From assembly GCA_903930515.1 (NCBI GenBank), contig CAIYYW010000276.1, forward strand, positions 1-6,026: DNA of 6,026 nt, written 5' to 3'. The position numbers were made by a program, and so were the translations under genes. This DNA comes from an uncultured delta proteobacterium. Lineage in GTDB: Bacteria; RBG-13-61-14; DRUE01. This document shows positions 1 through 5,782 of this stretch, in pieces (the stretch's first letter is position 1; each line of letters opens with the position of its first letter). Below the pieces are notes generated by a model. The model was not told the DNA's origin, searched no databases, and saw only the letters and a list, made by a program, of their open reading frames with translations.

Positions 1-104
1 CCCAGGAATTGGTTCAATTCTTTTTTCACCCGGAGGTCAACTTTTTCCGGATAGAATCCGGCCGGGGGCGTCAGGAAAGCGGGCGACAAAATTTCAGCGT
101 TCAA
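1..104 (-). CDS. Possible 5' fragment of a downstream gene (unidentified)
   Basis: On the minus strand, after an in-frame TGA at 119-117, a frame stays open to the window edge. From a TTG at 104-102 it gives about 34 residues, beginning with the initiator and then NAEILSPAFLTPPAGF, and ending in a charged helix-like stretch (EKVDLRVKKELNQFL). Its codons (CTG, TTC, GAC, CTC, CGG, CCG-GAA) match those of the neighbouring real genes. The start is uncertain: only an AGG at 109-107, very close to the TTG, could serve as a ribosome site. It would lie 23 nt downstream of the FAD oxidase stop codon, on the same strand, so it could be co-transcribed. I do not recognise the family. Other frames are also open over this short stretch, so the call is tentative. 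Confidence 0.35.
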   Translation of the reverse strand, partial: MNAEILSPAFLTPPAGFYPEKVDLRVKKELNQFL

Positions 105-109
105 TGCCT

Positions 110-124
110 GGGATTGTCAATCCC
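110..124. repeat. Perfect 7-bp palindrome after the oxidase stop codon
   Basis: GGGATTG (110-116), one base, then CAATCCC (118-124) form a perfect inverted repeat 3 nt beyond the stop codon of the FAD oxidase. As RNA it would fold as a 6-bp stem with a 3-nt loop. No T-run follows on the minus strand, so it is not a classical intrinsic terminator. It may be a weak terminator, an mRNA 3'-end stabiliser, or a structure beside the start of the possible downstream gene. Confidence 0.4.
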
Positions 125-127
125 GTT

Positions 128-1570
128 TCAATCTGACATTTTCAAATATTTTTTGTAAAGCGCCAATCCCGGATACCGGATCGGTTCTGGCGGGAGCAGG
201 GGCATTTTCCGGTTGACCAAAAGGAATCTGGTCAAATCGGTATCCTCCTTGCCGTAAAGCTGGCTGATGATTTTGCCGGCCAATTGGCTTAGCGCCACCC
301 CTTCCCCGGAATAGCCCAGGCCGTAAAAGATATTCCGGTTCGGGCCGGTCACCCCGATCGCGGGCAGCAGGTCCAGGGTAAAAGCCATAGTGCCTCCCCA
401 GCGGTGGGTGATCTTGATCCCGGCCAGTTGCGGGAAGGTCTTGAGCAAACCCTGTTCCAGCATCTTGAGCGACGGCTTATAATTGCCCGAGCTAAGTTCG
501 GCGCCGAAAAAATATGGGGCCAGTTCTCCGCCGAAAACAATCCGGTTGTCCGCGGTCAGGCGGAAATAATCAAACTCGGTCCGGGTGTCCCAAAGCATCT
601 GCCGGCCGCTCCAGCCGATGGAATCCATCTGCGCCGGAGAAAGCGGCTCGGTGGCGATCACATAATTGCAAAGAGGCATCACCCGGTTCCGGAAAAAGCC
701 CAGCTTGCCGGAATAGCCGTTGAGGCCCAAAACCAATGCCGGCGCTTCCACTTCCCCCTGCTCGGCGTTGATCCGGATGCTGGAACCCGCCTTGATGGAT
801 ATTACCGGGGTGCGTTCAAAAATTTCCACCCCCTGCCCCTCAACCGCCTTCTTCAAACCACGCGCCAGCTTGGCCGGATTGATGATCGCGCCCGCGCTGA
901 TGTTTTGCGCGCCCAGGTAGCGCTCGCTTTTCAACTCGCTCCGGACCTCCCTCTGATTAAGGATCCGGGACTTGATCCCGACTTCCCCGGCCCATTTATT
1001 CATCTCCTCCAATTCTTTCATTTTCTTGTCGCTCGTCCCCAGCACCATCACCCCGGTATCCTCCAAATCACAATTGATCCCATGCCTTTGAACCAGTTCC
1101 TTGATCAGGTCCAAACCCTGGGCGTTGACCTCTTTAAATTTCCTCGCCGCCTCCGCCCCCTGCTTCTCCGCGATGTAATATATTTCCGGATGATACGGGA
1201 TCGCCATTCCGCCGTTCCTGCCGCTGGCCCCGTAACCGCAATATGCCGATTCCAGCAGCACGATTTTTTTATCCGGGAATTTCCGGCTCAGGTGATAGGC
1301 GCTGCTCAGGCCGGTAAACCCTCCTCCCACCACCGCGACATCCGCCTTGATCCTGGACTTGAGCGGAGCATTGAGCGGCTCGTCATACAATCCCGCGGAG
1401 TCAAACCAGAAATTATCCAGGAAAAATTCCGAGACCCAGGCCGGCCGGTCCGGGTCCATAAAAACCCGCCGGGGCAAAGTGGTTAACGCATACATCCCCG
1501 CGCCCCCCGCGGCCAATCCGGCCAGAAAACCCCTCCGGCTCACCCGCTTTTTTTTCAAAGGCTCCTTCAT
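128..1570 (-). CDS. Tat-signal FAD-dependent oxidoreductase, DAO family (amine/amino-acid oxidase-like)
   Basis: This 480-residue flavoprotein probably oxidises an amine or amino acid, using FAD. The N-terminus has lysine/arginine-rich residues, then SRRGFLAG (residues 11-18, twin Arg 12-13) and an Ala/Gly-rich hydrophobic stretch to about 32. That is a twin-arginine export signal, and with no clear AxA cleavage site it may stay as a membrane anchor. The Rossmann FAD site follows (VVGGGFTG, 80-87, GxGxxG, with acidic E107 ending the second strand). Next comes GYGASGRNGG (112-121), typical of the PuuB/OrdL-like branch, and a C-terminal FAD-contact segment (YGLGYSGEGVALSQLAGK, 416-433). The ATG at 1570 has a good GGGGGA ribosome site 7 nt upstream. 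The gene is transcribed divergently from the URO-D-family gene. The fold and cofactor are clear; the substrate is not known. Tat export fits a protein that is loaded with FAD in the cytoplasm before crossing the membrane. Confidence 0.9.
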   Translation of the reverse strand: MKEPLKKKRVSRRGFLAGLAAGGAGMYALTTLPRRVFMDPDRPAWVSEFFLDNFWFDSAGLYDEPLNAPLKSRIKADVAVVGGGFTGLSSAYHLSRKFPDKKIVLLESAYCGYGASGRNGGMAIPYHPEIYYIAEKQGAEAARKFKEVNAQGLDLIKELVQRHGINCDLEDTGVMVLGTSDKKMKELEEMNKWAGEVGIKSRILNQREVRSELKSERYLGAQNISAGAIINPAKLARGLKKAVEGQGVEIFERTPVISIKAGSSIRINAEQGEVEAPALVLGLNGYSGKLGFFRNRVMPLCNYVIATEPLSPAQMDSIGWSGRQMLWDTRTEFDYFRLTADNRIVFGGELAPYFFGAELSSGNYKPSLKMLEQGLLKTFPQLAGIKITHRWGGTMAFTLDLLPAIGVTGPNRNIFYGLGYSGEGVALSQLAGKIISQLYGKEDTDLTRFLLVNRKMPLLPPEPIRYPGLALYKKYLKMSD

Positions 1571-1577
1571 TGGATCA

Positions 1578-1583
1578 TCCCCC
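1578..1583 (-). promoter_or_regulatory. Shine-Dalgarno of the FAD oxidase
   Basis: On the minus strand GGGGGA is followed by 7 nt and then the ATG at 1570-1568. It supports this start, and therefore the presence of the twin-arginine signal in the mature reading frame. Confidence 0.7.
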
Positions 1584-1634
1584 TTGATATTTTTCCTTTA
1601 TCTACTTTTCCTCGGACCTCATCCGCGCGGAATT

Positions 1635-1663
1635 ATTATAGACCGGGCGCGATAAAATAAAAC
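1635..1663 (-). promoter_or_regulatory. Candidate sigma-70-type promoter of the FAD oxidase
   Basis: On the minus strand there is a perfect TATAAT (1640-1635), 64 nt before the ATG. At a 17-bp spacing the -35 position reads GTTTTA (1663-1658), a poor match to TTGACA. The -35 weakness suggests either a low-strength promoter or one needing an activator. An AT-rich stretch (1652-1662) lies between the two elements and over the -35. Confidence 0.4.
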
Positions 1664-1701
1664 TGGTTTCAGGGAGTGGCCTTTGGGGTCAGGATTCGCG
1701 A

Positions 1702-1730
1702 TTGCAAGGCACACCTGAACCATTTAGAAT
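1702..1730 (+). promoter_or_regulatory. Candidate promoter of the URO-D-family gene
   Basis: TTGCAA (1702-1707, 4/6 to TTGACA), a 17-bp spacer and TAGAAT (1725-1730, 5/6 to TATAAT) lie on the plus strand. The inferred transcription start is near 1737, giving a leader of about 30 nt to the ATG at 1767. The -10 lies inside the inverted repeats at 1715-1743, so a protein bound there would be expected to affect RNA polymerase. Confidence 0.5.
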
Positions 1731-1743
1731 GGACACGGTTCAG
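1715..1743. repeat. Nested inverted repeats over the -10, operator-like
   Basis: The outer arms are CTGAACC (1715-1721) and GGTTCAG (1737-1743), a perfect 7-bp pair 15 nt apart. Inside is a second perfect dyad, CCATT-TAG-AATGG (1720-1732), centred on the TAGAAT hexamer. Transcription from the predicted promoter would start near 1737, so only one arm would be in the RNA. That favours a DNA-level binding site over an RNA hairpin. No regulator gene is visible in the window. Confidence 0.45.
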
Positions 1744-1751
1744 AAAAAAAC

Positions 1752-1757
1752 AGGGGG
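1752..1757 (+). promoter_or_regulatory. Ribosome binding site deciding the ATG start
   Basis: AGGGGG lies 9 nt before the ATG at 1767 but only 3 nt before the in-frame TTG at 1761. The spacing favours the ATG, so the protein is taken as 378 rather than 380 residues. Confidence 0.6.
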
Positions 1758-1766
1758 CGTTTGGGG

Positions 1767-2903
1767 ATGAATTTGGAAAAGCCATTTCAGGAACAGCCGG
1801 ACTTTGAGCATTTCCGGAAGGTGATTATGAGGGAGACCGGTTCCGGTCCGGTTCCGATCATTGAGTTGGTGGTTGACCCGGAGATTATGAGCGCGGCGAC
1901 CGGGTTTGATTTCCCGGCCGACGGTTTTAACAAGCTGACTCAGTTGGATCCGGACGCCGGTTCGGAGGAAAAGGCGGAATTCGCCCGGCTCGGCCTCCGG
2001 TATCTGGACCTGACCCTGGAATTCAGCAAGACGGTCGGATACGACTATGTGACGATGGTTCCGATTGTGCCGCTGCGCCGTCCGGCCCGGCTGGAGGTCA
2101 AAAGTTCAAGCGGAAAAAATCGCAACCGCATCTGGCAGAACGAGCAGAGCGGCCTGATCACTTCGCGCGGGGAATTGGAAGAGTTCTTATGGCCCCGGCC
2201 GGACCAGGTCAGCCTTTTTCCCATTGATTACGCGGCTGGGAAAATGGCTCCGGGGATGAAGGTGATGTCTTTTTTCTTCGGCATCTTTGAGGATTTAAGG
2301 TCGCTGATGGGATATGAAACCCTGGCGATTAAATCCATTGAAGAGCCGGATTTGCCCGAGGAAATCCTGGAAAGGCTGACCGTGCTGGGCGAACAGGTGA
2401 TGGAAAAAGTAGCATCCCATCCCGCGGTCGGAGCGGTTTTTTACGCGGACGATCTCGGCTTCAACACCGCGACCATGCTCTCTCCCAAATGGATGAGGCA
2501 ATACCTGATCCCCAGACAGAAACGGCTCGCGGACATCTGCCATCGGCACGGCAAGCCCTTCCTGCTTCATTCCTGCGGTCAGGTGGACGCGATGATGGAG
2601 GACTTGATTGAGGTGGTGAAAATAGACGGCCGGCATGCGTACCAGGATAATGTTGAGCCGGTGGAACAGGTATATCAAAAATACGGAACCCGCATTTCCA
2701 TCCTGGGCGGCCTGGATGTGAACCTCCTCGCCACCGCCTCCCCGGAACAGGTGAGGGCGCGCACGCGGCGAATCCTGGAAGCCTGCGCTCCAAGAGGAGG
2801 TTTCTGCGTCGGGTCCGGAAACTCGGTCACCAATTATTGCCGGATGGAAAATTATTACGCGATGCTGGAGGAAACCCGCAACTGGAACGACCGGCACGGA
2901 TGA
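1767..2903 (+). CDS. Uroporphyrinogen decarboxylase-superfamily protein, probable zinc/corrinoid methyltransferase-like
   Basis: This is a 378-residue TIM-barrel protein of the URO-D superfamily (COG0407-like). Residues are numbered from the ATG at 1767. Family-type segments include FFFGIFEDLRSLMGYE (169-184), a DDLGF loop (228-232), HSCGQVDAMMEDLIE (268-282), ILGGLDVNLLA (312-322) and GGFCVGSGNSV (344-354). His268, Cys270 and Cys347 reproduce the His-X-Cys...Cys zinc site known from MtaA/MtbA-type corrinoid:thiol methyltransferases. I see no RQAGRY-like N-terminal motif of true HemE, so a role in heme synthesis is unlikely. By inference it transfers a methyl group between a corrinoid protein and a thiol, or does a related demethylation. 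No corrinoid-binding protein is present in the window, so the substrate is open. It is divergent from the FAD oxidase and convergent with the polysaccharide operon. Confidence 0.85.
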   Translation: MNLEKPFQEQPDFEHFRKVIMRETGSGPVPIIELVVDPEIMSAATGFDFPADGFNKLTQLDPDAGSEEKAEFARLGLRYLDLTLEFSKTVGYDYVTMVPIVPLRRPARLEVKSSSGKNRNRIWQNEQSGLITSRGELEEFLWPRPDQVSLFPIDYAAGKMAPGMKVMSFFFGIFEDLRSLMGYETLAIKSIEEPDLPEEILERLTVLGEQVMEKVASHPAVGAVFYADDLGFNTATMLSPKWMRQYLIPRQKRLADICHRHGKPFLLHSCGQVDAMMEDLIEVVKIDGRHAYQDNVEPVEQVYQKYGTRISILGGLDVNLLATASPEQVRARTRRILEACAPRGGFCVGSGNSVTNYCRMENYYAMLEETRNWNDRHG

Positions 2904-2917
2904 CCCGGGTTTGGGTC
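2902..2917 (+). terminator. Weak terminator-like hairpin at the URO-D-family stop
   Basis: GACCC (2902-2906), a 6-nt loop and GGGTC (2913-2917) form a 5-bp stem overlapping the stop codon. It is followed by AGGTCTTTAATT. The stem is short and the T-run is poor, so it is at best a weak intrinsic terminator. Confidence 0.25.
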
Positions 2918-2959
2918 AGGTCTTTAATTGTGGGGCTTGGCAATGGCGGTCAACCCGGG
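2904..2959. repeat. 8-bp inverted repeat between convergent genes
   Basis: CCCGGGTT (2904-2911) and AACCCGGG (2952-2959) are perfect inverted copies 40 nt apart. They span nearly the whole gap between the URO-D-family gene and the end of the epimerase. The position suits a bidirectional transcription barrier, but the long loop and lack of T-runs make that uncertain. Confidence 0.35.
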
Positions 2960-2965
2960 CGATGC

Positions 2966-3883
2966 TCAGGGCTTGAAATATTGCGCGGTCTGGAGGAGGC
3001 CCTGATCCAGTTTTGTTTTCGGCTCCCATCCCAGGCGCTTTCGGGCGAGGGAATAATCAAGCACGCTGCGCATCTGTTCCCCTTTTTTGGCCGGGCCGTG
3101 AACGGGCCTGATCTTGACGCCGACTGCGCGACCGAGTTCCAGATAGATCCGGTTGACCGAGGTCTCGATCCCGGTGCCGATATTGAACTCGCCCACAATT
3201 CCGGGCTTGAGCGCGAGCAGGTTGGCGCGGACCACATCCCCGACATAGACGAAATCGCGGGTCTGTTTGCCGGGACCGTTGATCAGCGGGGTTTGTTTCC
3301 GCCAGAGTTTTTCCGCGAAGATCGCGACCACCCCGGCCTCTCCGAACGGGTCCTGGCGCGGGCCGTAAACATTGCTGTAGCGGAGCGAAACATATTTCAG
3401 GCCGTGAACCCGGCCGTAGTAATAGAGGTACATTTCCACGGTTCGTTTGGCGATCCCGTAAGGGGATAGGGGGCGGATCGGGTGGTTTTCGTCCGCGGGA
3501 AAATAATCCTGCTCGCCGTAGAGGGCGCCGCCGGTGCAAGCGAAGATGAATTTTTTCACGCGGTATTTTAGGGCGAGTTCGGCCAGGTTGATCGACCCCA
3601 GGATATTGATCTCGGCGTCCATCACCGGATCGGCCACGCTCTTGCGGAGATCTATCTGGGCGGCGTGATGGTTGACCATTTCCGGTTTTTCCTTTTTAAA
3701 AATAGCTTCCATCTTCCGGCGGTCCCGGATGTTTGCGCGATAGAATTTGGCCTGCTTGCTCACCTGTTCAATTTTCCCGCGGCTCAGGTCGTCCACCACA
3801 ATGACCCGGTGTCCCTGGTCAAGATAGGCGTCCGCGATCTGGGAGGCAATGAACCCGGCGCCTCCGGTCACGATAATTTTCAC
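2966..3883 (-). CDS. NAD-dependent nucleotide-sugar epimerase, GalE-like extended SDR
   Basis: This 305-residue extended short-chain dehydrogenase/reductase probably interconverts C4 epimers of a UDP-hexose through NAD. The dinucleotide site is TGGAGFIA (6-13) with the acidic pair D31-D32. A family-typical HHAAQIDLRKSV follows (72-83). Catalytic residues are T117 in FACTGGALYGE and the Y142-x3-K146 pair in SPYGIAKR. RYSNVYGPRQDPFGEAGVV (168-186) and GEQMRSVLDYSLARKRLGW (268-286) are strongly GalE-like nucleotide-sugar binding segments. The third glycine of the usual GxxGxxG is Ala13. The start is GTG at 3883, supported by AAGGAGGA upstream. It is the last gene of the three-gene operon, 11 nt after the guanylyltransferase. 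UDP-glucose 4-epimerase is the likeliest activity; GlcNAc or uronate epimerases of the same family cannot be excluded. Confidence 0.9.
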   Translation of the reverse strand: MKIIVTGGAGFIASQIADAYLDQGHRVIVVDDLSRGKIEQVSKQAKFYRANIRDRRKMEAIFKKEKPEMVNHHAAQIDLRKSVADPVMDAEINILGSINLAELALKYRVKKFIFACTGGALYGEQDYFPADENHPIRPLSPYGIAKRTVEMYLYYYGRVHGLKYVSLRYSNVYGPRQDPFGEAGVVAIFAEKLWRKQTPLINGPGKQTRDFVYVGDVVRANLLALKPGIVGEFNIGTGIETSVNRIYLELGRAVGVKIRPVHGPAKKGEQMRSVLDYSLARKRLGWEPKTKLDQGLLQTAQYFKP

Positions 3884-3888
3884 GGCAA

Positions 3889-3897
3889 TCCTCCTTA
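3889..3897 (-). promoter_or_regulatory. Stop codon fused to a Shine-Dalgarno sequence
   Basis: On the minus strand TAAGGAGGA combines the guanylyltransferase TAA (3897-3895) with a near-consensus ribosome site, followed by 5 nt and the GTG start of the epimerase at 3883. This fixes the unusual GTG start and suggests translational coupling of the two genes. Confidence 0.8.
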
Positions 3898-4986
3898 CAA
3901 ATAACGGTCCAGGCCGAGCCGCTCCAGCTCGGCCACCAGTTGTTTGAGCAGGGGTTCGTGGTCCCGATCCATAATTAATATCGCATCCTCGCTCTCAATG
4001 ATCGCCAGGTTCCGCACCCCGAGCGCCACGGTCAATTTTTCCGTCCGGGCCAGAATCCGATCTGACTTTACGGCCACCAGTCTTCCCGGGCCCAGGCTCT
4101 TGATCCGGTCCCGGCCCAGGATTTGGTCCAGGCGGCTAAAACTTCCCAGTTCGCTCCAGCCGAAATCGCCTTTGACCATTGCGAGATTTTCCGCCCTTTC
4201 CATAATGGCGTAGTCAAAGGATATTTTTTTCAAACGGGGGAATTCCTTCAGGATGGTTGATCGCAACCGAAGGGATTTTGCCTGGGAGATTTTTCGCAAA
4301 CGCCGATAAAAATCCGGCTGATCTTTTTCAAAAGCGGCCCAAAGCACGCTCGGGCGGGAGATGAAAATGCCGGTGTTCCAGAGACAGCCTTGTTTTAAAT
4401 GTTTCAACGCCTGCGCCCGGCGCGGTTTTTCGTGGAAGCGCCTGACCAGCAAGGCATTAGGATGGCCCGGTATTTTTTTGCCGGGCTGGAGGTATCCGTA
4501 ATCGGGATTGGGAGTATCGGGAATCACCCCGATGGCCACAATCAGGTTTTTTTTAGCGGCCAACTCCGAGGCGGACTCAAGGATTTTCCGGAATCGCGCC
4601 GGCCGCTTAACATTAAGGTCAGAGGGGATGAAGGCCAGGACCGGCTCGGTTGCATCCGGCTCAATTTTCCGGGAGATCAGGGCGAGGCTTAAGCCGATGG
4701 CGGCCGCGGTGTCCCTCGGCTCCGGCTCCAGCAGGAAATTTTCCCGGGGCATTTCGGGCAGGATTTTCCGGATCGCGGATGCGAGTTCCCGGGAGGTCGC
4801 GACGAAGATTTTTTTTGAGCCGGAAAGGGGGTTGAGCAGATTGAAAACACTCCTGATCATCGGCTCCCGGGAAAGCAGGCTGAGCAGGGGCTTGGGTTTT
4901 TTCTTCCGGCTCAAGGGCCAGAAGCGGGTTCCTCTCCCGCCCGCAATCAGGATCGGCCGGATTTCCGGTTTGGTCATTTTAGTCAT
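3895..4986 (-). CDS. manC: Mannose-1-phosphate guanylyltransferase (GDP-mannose pyrophosphorylase), short form
   Basis: It makes GDP-mannose from GTP and mannose-1-phosphate, the donor for mannose-containing polysaccharide and precursor of GDP-fucose or GDP-rhamnose. The 363 residues contain the nucleotidyltransferase signature AGGRGTRFWPLSRKKKPKPLL (residues 15-35, GxGTR and PK), EPEPRDTAAAI (87-97), PSDLNV (121-126), PDYGYLQPG (161-169), FHEKP (184-188), WNTGIF (203-208), FDYAIME (257-263) and GWSELGSF (276-283). A C-terminal beta-rich segment follows, but no phosphomannose isomerase cupin. It is therefore the short monofunctional type and not the roughly 470-residue ManC/AlgA type. The ATG at 4986 follows the upstream stop by 6 nt and has little ribosome site. 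The ATG at 4977, preceded by GGATGA, is an alternative start that would shorten the protein by three residues. Middle gene of the operon. Confidence 0.9.
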   Translation of the reverse strand: MTKMTKPEIRPILIAGGRGTRFWPLSRKKKPKPLLSLLSREPMIRSVFNLLNPLSGSKKIFVATSRELASAIRKILPEMPRENFLLEPEPRDTAAAIGLSLALISRKIEPDATEPVLAFIPSDLNVKRPARFRKILESASELAAKKNLIVAIGVIPDTPNPDYGYLQPGKKIPGHPNALLVRRFHEKPRRAQALKHLKQGCLWNTGIFISRPSVLWAAFEKDQPDFYRRLRKISQAKSLRLRSTILKEFPRLKKISFDYAIMERAENLAMVKGDFGWSELGSFSRLDQILGRDRIKSLGPGRLVAVKSDRILARTEKLTVALGVRNLAIIESEDAILIMDRDHEPLLKQLVAELERLGLDRYL

Positions 4987-4992
4987 CCGGGA

Positions 4993-5757
4993 TCAATAAA
5001 AAGGCTCCACCGGCTCGCCGGCCAGGACCTTTTCGGGATTGACTTTCAACAGCACCTCAATGGCTTTGGTTCCCGCCAGTTTTTCCAGCCGTTCCAGGGC
5101 CTGGGGGAGGTTGCGCCGGAGCTGATCCGCGGAATGGGAATCGGTCGCGATCAGGTCCACCATCTTGGTCTTGAGCATCTCCTCCGCGGTCTTCTTCACG
5201 GCTTTCCCGTAATATCCGATCAGGGAGTACAGGTTCATCTGGATATAAGTTCCCTGCTCCTTGAAACGCTGGACATAGGCTTCTGGTTTCCGGATCACTT
5301 CCTCGTTCCGCTCCGGGTGCGCCAGGATCAGGCGGAGGAAAGGCAGTTCTTTTTTCAGGTCGGCATTTTTAACCGAGCTATTGAAGAAGCTGAGTCCCAT
5401 ATTGTGATTGACAAACAAGGCGGGCATTTCCACCAAGATGTAAAAGCTGCCGTTAATGCTGGTCATCGGCCAGCGTTGCTCGGCCAGGCCGGTGAAGGAC
5501 CCTTCCATATAATATTCGGCGCCGGGGAAGATTTGGATCCCGATGTCCTGGTCCTTAATTTGTTGATTCAGGTTTTTGACTTTTTCCGCAATCTCAAGCC
5601 CGGTGGGCAGGTATCCGGATTTTTCATTGATATGGGGAGTGGCCACTACCTGGTCAAACCCCATTTCCCAATAGGCGCGCGCCATTTCCAAAGACTCGGC
5701 TTGGTCTTTGGCGCCGTCATCCAAGCCGGCCAGGATATGGCTATGGAGATCAATCAT
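4993..5757 (-). CDS. cpsB: PHP-domain protein-tyrosine phosphatase, CpsB/CapC/YwqE family
   Basis: This 254-residue metal-dependent phosphatase has the polymerase-and-histidinol-phosphatase fold. Members of the family remove phosphate from tyrosine kinases that control capsule or exopolysaccharide export. Metal-site motifs appear in order: MIDLHSHILAGLDDGAKD (H5, H7, D13/D14), VVATPHI (H42), FPGAEYYM (E81), LILAHPERN (H147) and LIATDSHS (D206, H208). The C-terminal NPEKVLAGEPV is also typical, and the length matches the usual size of about 250. It is the first gene of the operon, upstream of the guanylyltransferase and epimerase, which supports a polysaccharide role. No matching BY-kinase is visible in the window. 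The ATG at 5757 has only a weak GGA ribosome site 9 nt upstream and a predicted leader of 12-14 nt. Confidence 0.9.
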   Translation of the reverse strand: MIDLHSHILAGLDDGAKDQAESLEMARAYWEMGFDQVVATPHINEKSGYLPTGLEIAEKVKNLNQQIKDQDIGIQIFPGAEYYMEGSFTGLAEQRWPMTSINGSFYILVEMPALFVNHNMGLSFFNSSVKNADLKKELPFLRLILAHPERNEEVIRKPEAYVQRFKEQGTYIQMNLYSLIGYYGKAVKKTAEEMLKTKMVDLIATDSHSADQLRRNLPQALERLEKLAGTKAIEVLLKVNPEKVLAGEPVEPFY

Positions 5758-5761
5758 CGCT

Positions 5762-5782
5762 TAAAATCCATTCCAGATTTTA
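5762..5782. repeat. Inverted repeat over the -10 of the polysaccharide operon
   Basis: TAAAATC (5762-5768) and GATTTTA (5776-5782) are perfect 7-bp inverted arms separated by 7 nt. One arm contains the predicted -10 hexamer and the pair covers the likely transcription start and the leader. It is an operator-like site; AT-rich chance pairing is the alternative. Confidence 0.4.

Noticed and set aside
404-1486. Long open frame of 360 codons on the plus strand opposite the FAD oxidase
   Set aside because: It is antisense to a gene with clear FAD motifs and a Tat signal. Its translation has no recognisable domain and has a biased shadow composition rich in Pro, Arg and His.
1744-1750. A-run after the 1715-1743 inverted repeat as a terminator
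   Set aside because: On plus the run is A and not T. On minus the T-run precedes the hairpin, so neither strand gives an intrinsic terminator.
1761-1763. TTG as the start of the URO-D-family protein
   Set aside because: The AGGGGG site is only 3 nt upstream of it and 9 nt from the ATG at 1767, which is the better start.
1767-2903. Assignment as HemE, uroporphyrinogen decarboxylase of heme synthesis
   Set aside because: The N-terminal arginine motif of HemE is not seen, and a zinc-type His-X-Cys...Cys arrangement is present instead.
2837-3469. Open frame of 210 codons on plus, overlapping the URO-D-family end and the epimerase
   Set aside because: It runs antisense through conserved epimerase motifs and overlaps the last part of the URO-D-family gene; no family features are visible.
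4580-4772. 13-nt direct repeat AGGATTTTCCGGA (4580-4592 and 4760-4772)
   Set aside because: Both copies encode RKIL-type segments in the same guanylyltransferase frame with the same codons; it is explained by coding sequence.
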